Origin: JBFWQM01 sp050249455
Lineage (GTDB): Bacteria; Pseudomonadota; Alphaproteobacteria; MPNO01; VGEU01
Assembly: GCA_050249455.1 (NCBI GenBank)
Contig: JBFWQM010000195.1
Coordinates: forward strand, 1 to 10,712
Length of the DNA stretch: 10,712 bases
Reading direction: 5' to 3'
Part shown: positions 6,568 through 10,712 of the stretch, one piece after another
How positions within the stretch are numbered: position 1 is the stretch's first letter
How the letters are laid out: each line of letters begins with the position of its first letter
The notes under the pieces: generated by a model
The model's database searches: none
Told to the model about the DNA's origin: nothing
The model's input: the letters and a program-made list of their open reading frames with translations, nothing else
Made by a program: the position numbers and the translations under genes

Positions 6568-6842
6568 CCCTCGGCGACGGTCCGGCCGGCAGCGGTCAGC
6601 CGGCACACCAGCCAGCCCGGCATCAGCGGGTTGTCGAACCACGGCTCGGCCCAGCCGTTCTGGATGCAGCTGCGCACCGTACGGTCGCTGACCCGCTGGC
6701 CCGCCTCGTCGAACAGCGGCAGCTTGCCGCCCGGTTCGCGCAGGCCCGCACGCAGCCAGTTGACCTGCGTGGCGGTCGGCCGCGGCCCGTCCGGCCGCGC
6801 GCGGCGCGGCGCGCGCTGCTCCCGGACCTGATCCTGGGACAT
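6564..6842 (-). CDS. Hypothetical 92-residue protein, possibly DNA-binding
   Basis: I do not recognise a characterised family. The protein has a basic N-terminal tail (REQRAPRRARPDGPRP, 7-22). A compact region follows: TATQVNWLRAGLREPGG (23-39), then LPLFDEAGQRVSDRTVRSCIQNGWAEPWFD (41-70), then PGWLVCRLTAAGR (75-87). The RVSDRTVRSCIQNGW segment followed by a strand-turn-strand ending in LTxAGR resembles winged-helix regulators. This is a reading of pattern, not of a known domain. ATG at 6842 is preceded by GTGAGG, giving reasonable ribosome-binding support. Its stop overlaps that of the TRAP permease in CTAG (6564-6567), and it is divergent from cutA. Coding status is supported by the start site, by the clean fit between neighbours and by the non-repetitive composition. 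Overlapping frames in the same span are Arg/Pro/Ala-rich artefacts. Confidence 0.7.
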   Translation of the reverse strand: MSQDQVREQRAPRRARPDGPRPTATQVNWLRAGLREPGGKLPLFDEAGQRVSDRTVRSCIQNGWAEPWFDNPLMPGWLVCRLTAAGRTVAEG

Positions 6843-6923
6843 GGCCGAACCTCACTCGAAGACAGAACGCCCACGTTAGCCGGCCGGATGCGCGCGCGCG
6901 TCCCCAAAACAGGTGAGGCCGCC

Positions 6924-6929
6924 TATACT
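6924..6929 (+). promoter_or_regulatory. -10-like element before cutA
   Basis: TATACT at 6924-6929 is a good -10 match in the 122-base divergent gap between the hypothetical gene and cutA, 35 bases before the cutA start. There is no convincing TTGACA-like sequence about 17 bases upstream, where the DNA reads CCCCAAAAC. It may be an activator-dependent promoter or chance. The rest of the gap shows only an alternating CG tract (about 6889-6899) and GGCC-rich palindromes. Confidence 0.3.
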
Positions 6930-6964
6930 GGCCGGCGTTACGCGGCTGCGAACCGGGAGACGGC

Positions 6965-7285
6965 ATGAGCGCCTGCGTCCTCTACATGACGGCGTCCTCG
7001 ATGGAGGAAGCGAGCCGCATCGGCCGCGCGCTGGTGGAAGCGCGCCTCGTCGCGTGCGTAAACCTCATCGACGGCATGCGCTCGATCTACTGGTGGCAGG
7101 GCGCGGTGGAGGAGGGCGCCGAGGTCGTGGTGATCGCCAAGACGCGCCGCGACCTGGTCGACCGGGCGACGGCGCTGGTGAAGTCGCTGCACGGCTACGC
7201 GGTGCCGTGCGTGGTCGCGCTGCCGATCGAGGCCGGCAACCCCGATTACCTCGCCTGGATCGCGGCGGAGACGGCGGCGCCGTGA
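6965..7285 (+). CDS. cutA: CutA1 divalent-cation tolerance protein
   Basis: This is a 106-residue protein of the CutA1 family, small trimeric ferredoxin-like-fold proteins linked to copper and other divalent-cation tolerance, though their biochemical role is unsettled. The sequence follows the family throughout. A first strand (VLYMTASS) is followed by a helix with EEASRIGRALVEARLVACVNLI (14-35) and SIYWWQG-x-VEE (40-50). Then come EVVVIAKT (53-60), the signature loop H76-x-Y-x-VP (76-81), and the C-terminal LPIEAGNPDYLAWI (86-99). The signature loop usually reads HPYEVPE; here it is HGYAVPC, so proline, glutamate and glutamate are replaced by G77, A79 and C82. ATG at 6965 follows GGGAG (6955-6959). 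It appears monocistronic, or loosely linked to the MFS gene 74 bases downstream. Confidence 0.92.
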   Translation: MSACVLYMTASSMEEASRIGRALVEARLVACVNLIDGMRSIYWWQGAVEEGAEVVVIAKTRRDLVDRATALVKSLHGYAVPCVVALPIEAGNPDYLAWIAAETAAP

Positions 7286-7296
7286 ACTCATTTCCG

Positions 7297-7327
7297 CTGT
7301 CGCGCCGGCCGGCGGCGGCGGCATAAT
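7297..7327 (+). promoter_or_regulatory. Weak promoter candidate before the MFS gene
   Basis: CTGTCG (7297-7302) and CATAAT (7322-7327) could form a promoter with a 19-base spacer, which is longer than ideal. CATAAT is one base from the -10 consensus and stands out in this GC-rich gap. Between them lies a 12 bp perfect palindrome, CGCCGGCCGGCG (7303-7314), that may be compositional. Confidence 0.25.
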
Positions 7328-7359
7328 CGCGCCCAGCCGAAAAGGATTCCGCGCGCACC

Positions 7360-8553
7360 ATGACCACCCTCGCCCAGGCGGCGCCGAAGAGCGCCAATTC
7401 CGTCATCCTGTCCAACGTCGGGCACGGCTACGCGCACCTCTTCATGCTGCTGTATCCGACCGTCGTGCTCGCGCTGGAGCGCGAGTTCGCCATGCCCTAC
7501 GGCGACCTGCTCGCGCTGTCGCTGCCCGGCTACATCCTGTTCGGCGCGGCGGCGATGCCGGCCGGCTGGCTGGGCGACCGGTGGAGCGCGTCGGGCATGA
7601 TGGCGATCTTCTTCGTCGGCACCGGCGCGTCGGCCGTCCTGACCGGTTTCGCGCGCACGCCGACCGAGATCATGGTCGGGCTCGGGCTGATCGGGCTGTT
7701 CGCCTCGATCTATCACCCGGTCGGCCTCGCCTACGTCGTGCGCCATGCGGAGAACCGCGGCCGCGCGCTCGGCGTCAACGGCGTGTTCGGCTCGGTCGGG
7801 ATCGCCGGCGCGCCGTTCGTCGCCGGTGCGCTGATCTCGCTGATCGACTGGCGCGCGGCGTTCATCGTGCCGGGCCTCTGCGCCGTCGCCACCGGCCTCT
7901 GGTTCCTGTCGATCGCCGGCATCGACCGCGGCGCGCGCGGCGGCGCCAAGACGGCGGCCGATTCCGGCGTCACCCGCGCCCAGGCCATCCGCGGCCTCGC
8001 GGTGCTGGCGCTGACCAGCCTGTGCGCCGGGCTGATCGCGCAGTGCCTGATGGTCGGCCTGCCCAAGATCGTCGACGTGCGCGTGCAGATGCTGGGCGAC
8101 GGCCTGCTCGGCAAGAGCGGCATCGTCAGCCTGGTGCTCGCGCTTGGCGCGGTCGGGCAGCTCGCCGGCGGCTGGCTCGCCGACCGCTTCCCGCTCAAGG
8201 TGGTCTACGTCACGATGTACGTGCTGATCGCGCCGGTGGCGTTCGTCGCCGCCGGCCTTGGCGACGCCGCGCTGGTGGTCGCGACCGCGATGATGATGCT
8301 GTTCCTGCTGACGGCGGTGCCGACCGAGAACAGCCTCGTCGCGCTGCTGTGCCCGCCGCGCTGGCACGCCACGGCCTACGGCGCCAAGTTCGTCATGGCG
8401 CTCGGCGTCGCCGCGAGCGCCATCCCGCTGGTCGGCACCGTCTACGACCGGACCGGCGAGTTCTGGTGGCTGTTCATCGCGGTGGCCGCCGCCGCCGCGA
8501 CCATCGTCGCGGCGGGGCTGTTCCTGCCGAACGTGGGGCGCAAGGCCGGCTGA
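7360..8553 (+). CDS. Major facilitator superfamily transporter
   Basis: This is a secondary inner-membrane transporter of 397 residues with the hydrophobic pattern of a 12-helix MFS protein. The superfamily signature loop appears twice, as expected for the internal duplication: GWLGDRW (69-75) between helices 2 and 3, and GGWLADRFPLK (270-280) between helices 8 and 9. The helix-1 segment GHGYAHLFMLLYP (21-33) and the IYHPVGLAYVVRHAENRGRALGVNG segment (117-141) resemble the fosmidomycin-resistance (Fsr-like) branch. The substrate is unknown, and either drug export or metabolite uptake is possible. A central loop at about 188-207 is hydrophilic. ATG at 7360 has AAAGGA at 7341-7346, 13 bases away, which is long; initiation may be modest. 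It faces the cupin gene tail to tail across 18 bases. Confidence 0.9.
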   Translation: MTTLAQAAPKSANSVILSNVGHGYAHLFMLLYPTVVLALEREFAMPYGDLLALSLPGYILFGAAAMPAGWLGDRWSASGMMAIFFVGTGASAVLTGFARTPTEIMVGLGLIGLFASIYHPVGLAYVVRHAENRGRALGVNGVFGSVGIAGAPFVAGALISLIDWRAAFIVPGLCAVATGLWFLSIAGIDRGARGGAKTAADSGVTRAQAIRGLAVLALTSLCAGLIAQCLMVGLPKIVDVRVQMLGDGLLGKSGIVSLVLALGAVGQLAGGWLADRFPLKVVYVTMYVLIAPVAFVAAGLGDAALVVATAMMMLFLLTAVPTENSLVALLCPPRWHATAYGAKFVMALGVAASAIPLVGTVYDRTGEFWWLFIAVAAAAATIVAAGLFLPNVGRKAG

Positions 8554-8571
8554 GCCGTTACGGCGCGACGG

Positions 8572-9255
8572 CTATGGAACGAGGTTCCCCGTCTTCAACA
8601 GGAACGTGCAGCCGTCCGCGCTGAACGGCTGGTGGGCGCTGCCGATCGGGTTCCGGATCCACGTCCCCGCCGGGTAGACGCCCATTTCGTCCTCCAGCAC
8701 GCCGTCGAGCACCAGGACCTCCTCGCCCTGCGGGTGGCCGTGGTGGGGCGCGCGGACGCCGGGGTCGAAGCGGACGAGGCAGGCGTAGTCGGGATAGCCG
8801 TCCTGGCGGTAGAGCGGCACGTCGTGGATGCCGTTGCCGCGCGCGGTCCACGGCAGGCTGCGGGTGTCGCGGCGGACCTGCAGCCGGTCGAGGCCGGGGT
8901 ACTGGCGCAGCTTGACGAAAAGCGTGCAGCCCGGCTGCGAGCGCGGCGCGTGGCGGAAGCCCTCCGGGTTGAGAAGATAGCTGCCGGCGGGATAGTCGCC
9001 GGTCTCGTCGGAGAACACGCCGTCGAGGACGAAGATCTCCTCGCCGTCGGGGTGGCCGTGGGCGGGGAACGCGCTGCCCGCGTCGTAGCGCACGATCGAG
9101 GTCACCTTGGCCGATTCCTTCGGCCCGTCGATGTGGAGCCGCTTGCGCCACACCGTCGCGCTCGGGCTCGCCTCCCAGGCCAACGCGCGGGTGTCGGTCA
9201 CCACGCGCCGGCCCGGATCGGCGTTGAGCCGCAGGTGTTCCTCGGCCTTGGTCAC
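8572..9255 (-). CDS. Bicupin with two ChrR-type metal-binding cupin domains
   Basis: This is a 227-residue protein with two tandem cupin domains of the ChrR cupin-like type (the C-terminal domain of the zinc anti-sigma factor ChrR). ChrR's zinc ligands H141-x-H143-x3-E147 and H177 have exact counterparts in both halves: H66, H68, E72, H102 and H172, H174, E178, H208, with the same 36-residue span. The two cores are near copies (HGHPDGEE-FVLDGVF and HGHPQGEE-LVLDGVL). There is no N-terminal zinc-binding anti-sigma domain, so it is probably a metal-dependent enzyme or sensor rather than an anti-sigma factor. The start is the GTG at 9255 inside a GTGA overlap with the upstream CMD gene; an open frame extends to 9318 but would overlap more. 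Position downstream of cydB suggests a respiratory or oxidative-stress link. The substrate is unknown. Confidence 0.85.
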   Translation of the reverse strand: MTKAEEHLRLNADPGRRVVTDTRALAWEASPSATVWRKRLHIDGPKESAKVTSIVRYDAGSAFPAHGHPDGEEIFVLDGVFSDETGDYPAGSYLLNPEGFRHAPRSQPGCTLFVKLRQYPGLDRLQVRRDTRSLPWTARGNGIHDVPLYRQDGYPDYACLVRFDPGVRAPHHGHPQGEEVLVLDGVLEDEMGVYPAGTWIRNPIGSAHQPFSADGCTFLLKTGNLVP

Positions 9256-9797
9256 GGCGCCAGCCGCGCGGGATAGGCGTCGGGCGGCGTGATGTCGAAG
9301 GCGTTGGCGGTGCAGCACAGCATCGTGAAGTAGCCGACCGCGGCGACCAGCTCGACGAGCTGCTCCAGCCCATAGGCTTTCTCAGCGGCGGCGTAGGTCG
9401 CGTCGGACAGCTTCTTGCTGGCCAGCAATTCGGTCGCGACGGTGTAGGCCATCGCCTCGCGCGGGTCCGAAAGCGTCGGCGTCTGGCGCTTGTTGATCGC
9501 CTCGATGGTCGCCTCGTCGAGGCCGACCGGGAGCGAGGCGCGCACCTGCGCCGCCCACGGGTATTCGCCGCCCCAGTGGCGCACGGTGGCGAGCACGGCG
9601 ATCTGGCGCTCGCGCGGCGTCAGGCTGCCCTCGCGGAAGAACGTGCCCATGTCCTGGTGCAGCCGCATGAACTGCGGGATGCGGATCAGCGCCCAGTACG
9701 GCCCGCCCAGCCGGCCGCCTTCCTTCTCGATGTCGTCATAGACCTTGCCCTGCTCGGCGTTCATGTCGGCGCGATCCAGGATGGCGAAGCGGGTCAC
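9252..9797 (-). CDS. Carboxymuconolactone decarboxylase (CMD) family protein
   Basis: This is a 181-residue all-helical protein of the CMD/AhpD superfamily. The family pattern is a helix with LTPRERQIAVLATVRHWGGEYPWAAQV (59-85), the GLDEATIEAI turn (92-101), and a C-terminal region with LVELVAAVGYFTMLCCTANAFDI (147-169). It lacks the CxxC that gives AhpD its alkylhydroperoxidase activity, so disulfide peroxidase chemistry is unlikely. The histidine usual after E-x2-W is Q84. An unusual C161-C162 pair sits in the last helix. The GTG start at 9797 is chosen because GGGAGG lies 5 bases upstream (+ strand 9803-9808); the frame stays open to 9920, but that extension is Arg-rich and runs into the upstream peptide gene. 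It overlaps the bicupin by GTGA, so the two are translationally coupled. Its reaction is unknown. Confidence 0.87.
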   Translation of the reverse strand: MTRFAILDRADMNAEQGKVYDDIEKEGGRLGGPYWALIRIPQFMRLHQDMGTFFREGSLTPRERQIAVLATVRHWGGEYPWAAQVRASLPVGLDEATIEAINKRQTPTLSDPREAMAYTVATELLASKKLSDATYAAAEKAYGLEQLVELVAAVGYFTMLCCTANAFDITPPDAYPARLAP

Positions 9798-9802
9798 GGT
9801 GT

Positions 9803-9808
9803 CCTCCC
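9803..9808 (-). promoter_or_regulatory. Ribosome-binding site deciding the CMD start
   Basis: On the - strand this reads GGGAGG, 5 bases before the GTG at 9797. It is one of the best Shine-Dalgarno matches in the window and fixes the start of the CMD-family gene, removing 41 residues of an upstream open frame. The 41-base gap upstream, back to the DUF2474 gene, shows no clear terminator or promoter. Confidence 0.65.
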
Positions 9809-9838
9809 TCTGATTTTCGGGAGCGAGTGTAGACGCGA

Positions 9839-9940
9839 CTACAATCCCATCGCCAGCCGGATGCCGTAGCTCAGCGCGGCGACCGCGGCGACCCCGGCGC
9901 ACCACAGGCCGACGAACCACAGCAGGCGGCGCCGCCGCAT
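9839..9940 (-). CDS. DUF2474/CydP-like small subunit of bd-type oxidase
   Basis: This is a 33-residue membrane peptide: a basic start (MRRRR), then one hydrophobic helix LLWFVGLWCAGVAAVAALSY (6-25), then GIRLAMGL. The pattern of arginines, WF, LW-x-AGV, and IR near the end is that of DUF2474 proteins, which are encoded directly after cydB in many cytochrome bd operons and are likened to the CydX-type accessory subunits that stabilise the oxidase. Its ATG overlaps the cydB stop by one base (TGATG), so translation is coupled. It is hidden at the end of a longer, non-genuine frame on the same strand and is short enough to be missed by automatic annotation. Function is inferred from position and pattern. 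Confidence 0.8.
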   Translation of the reverse strand: MRRRRLLWFVGLWCAGVAAVAALSYGIRLAMGL

Positions 9941-10712
9941 CAGTGATAGCCCTCGCCGTGGCGCACCTTGCCGCGGAACACGCGGTAGCTGTAGGCGGTG
10001 TAGGCCAGGATCACCGGGATCAGCGGCGCGACGCCGATCAGCAGGAACCCCTGGCTCTCCGGCGGCGCGGCGGCATCCCAGAGGGTGATCGACGGCGGCA
10101 CGACGTGCGGCCACAGGCTGATGCCGAGCCCGGCATAGCCGAGCACGAACAGCGCCATGGTGAGGACGAACGGCTGGCGGTCGCGACGCGCCCGGACCGC
10201 GCGGACCAGCAGCAGCGCGACGATGCCGACCGCCACCGGCACCGGCGACAGCACCGCGATGTTGGGCCACGAGAACCAGCGCTGCGCGATCTGGTCGTGG
10301 ATCAGCGGCGTCCACAGGCTGACGACGGCGACCGAGGCGAGCACGCCGCCGGCCAGCGGCAGCATCAGCCGCCACAGCCGGTCCTGCAGTTCGCCTTCGG
10401 TCTTCAGGATCAGCCAGCCGCAGCCCAGCGCGGCGTAGCCCGCCACCAGCGCGGCGCCGGTGAACAGCGCGAACGGCGTCAGCCAGTCGAACGGCCCGCC
10501 GACGAACGCGCGGCCGGACACCTCGAAGCCCTGGATGAAGCTGCCCAGCGCGATGCCCTGCACGAACGTCGCCGTCACCGAGCCACCGACGAAGGCGGCG
10601 TCCCACCACGGCCGGCCGCGCACCGTCTTGAAGCGGAACTCGAACGCGACGCCGCGGAAGATCAGCGCCACCAGCATCAGGATCAGCGGGATGTAGAGCG
10701 CCGGCAGGATGG
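9940..10712 (-). CDS. cydB: Cytochrome bd ubiquinol oxidase subunit II (CydB), N-terminus outside window
   Basis: This is subunit II of a cytochrome bd-type (or cyanide-insensitive, CIO-type) quinol oxidase, which with CydA reduces O2 to water at the inner membrane without pumping protons. About 257 codons are visible; the family is about 335-380 residues, so roughly the first 80 lie beyond the right edge. The reading frame is open through base 10712, and the first visible ATG at 10677 is internal. Recognisable segments are LMLVALIFRGVAFEFRFK (helix 3), WWDAAFVGGS, FVQGIALGSFIQGF, FDWLTPFALFTGAALVAGYAALG, and near the end LWPHVVPPSITLWDAA and Y-x-AYSYRVFRGKV. The protein ends with GEGYH. The genes downstream are a DUF2474 peptide, a CMD-family protein and a bicupin. 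cydA should lie upstream, beyond the window. Whether it is CydB or CioB depends on the CydA Q-loop, which is not visible. Confidence 0.93.
   Translation of the reverse strand, partial: ILPALYIPLILMLVALIFRGVAFEFRFKTVRGRPWWDAAFVGGSVTATFVQGIALGSFIQGFEVSGRAFVGGPFDWLTPFALFTGAALVAGYAALGCGWLILKTEGELQDRLWRLMLPLAGGVLASVAVVSLWTPLIHDQIAQRWFSWPNIAVLSPVPVAVGIVALLLVRAVRARRDRQPFVLTMALFVLGYAGLGISLWPHVVPPSITLWDAAAPPESQGFLLIGVAPLIPVILAYTAYSYRVFRGKVRHGEGYH

Noticed and set aside
7303..7314. 12 bp perfect palindrome CGCCGGCCGGCG before the MFS gene
   Set aside because: Such GC-only palindromes are common at this base composition and there is no second supporting signal.
8554..8574. Possible bidirectional terminator between the MFS and bicupin genes (GCCGT/ACGGC)
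   Set aside because: Only a 5 bp stem that runs into the bicupin stop codon, with no U tract on either strand.
9798..9920. N-terminal extension of the CMD-family protein by 41 residues
   Set aside because: The extension is Arg-rich, overlaps the DUF2474 gene in another frame, and skips a strong GGGAGG placed 5 bases before the GTG at 9797.
1..10712. CRISPR array, tRNA or rRNA genes, insertion sequences, integrase or toxin-antitoxin genes
   Set aside because: No regularly spaced repeats, RNA gene signatures, transposase motifs or terminal repeats were seen on either strand.

Overview
The window is a GC-rich, densely coded chromosomal segment. GTG starts are frequent, junctions overlap by a few bases, and the gene families (MntP, TAXI-type TRAP, Rieske oxygenase, fluoroacetate-dehalogenase-like hydrolase, CutA, ChrR-type cupin, cytochrome bd with a DUF2474 small subunit) are common in environmental Alphaproteobacteria. 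That assignment is an inference; there is no rRNA, tRNA or taxon-specific marker to fix it. I see no mobile element, CRISPR array, RNA gene or plasmid function.

Layout. (1) 1-663: a short leader and mntP, a manganese efflux pump, followed by a small terminator-like hairpin. (2) 744-4575 and on to 6567, all on the + strand: a catabolism and uptake block made of the alpha and beta subunits of a Rieske ring-hydroxylating oxygenase, an alpha/beta hydrolase carrying every known active-site residue of fluoroacetate dehalogenase, a TAXI-family periplasmic binding protein and its fused TRAP permease. The simplest reading is a cluster that imports an organic acid, possibly halogenated, and oxidises or dehalogenates it. 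The oxygenase's ferredoxin and reductase are not present here. A perfect 8+8 bp inverted repeat lies just ahead of the oxygenase start, and two hairpins of equal geometry separate the oxygenase from the hydrolase.

(3) 6564-8553: a small uncharacterised gene on the - strand that meets the permease tail to tail in a shared CTAG, then cutA and an MFS transporter on the + strand. (4) 8572-10712, all on the - strand: transcribed from the right edge inward, cydB (N-terminus cut by the window), a 33-residue DUF2474/CydP-like membrane peptide, a carboxymuconolactone-decarboxylase-family protein, and a bicupin with two intact ChrR-type metal sites. The cydB/peptide junction overlaps by 1 base (TGATG) and the CMD/cupin junction by 4 (GTGA). 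With a gap of only 41 bases in between, this may be one transcription unit that places two possible redox or stress proteins downstream of a bd-type terminal oxidase.

There is no gene-free stretch longer than about 120 bases. The two most rewarding items are the candidate C-F-bond hydrolase in its oxygenase/TRAP context, and the cydB-DUF2474-CMD-bicupin arrangement.
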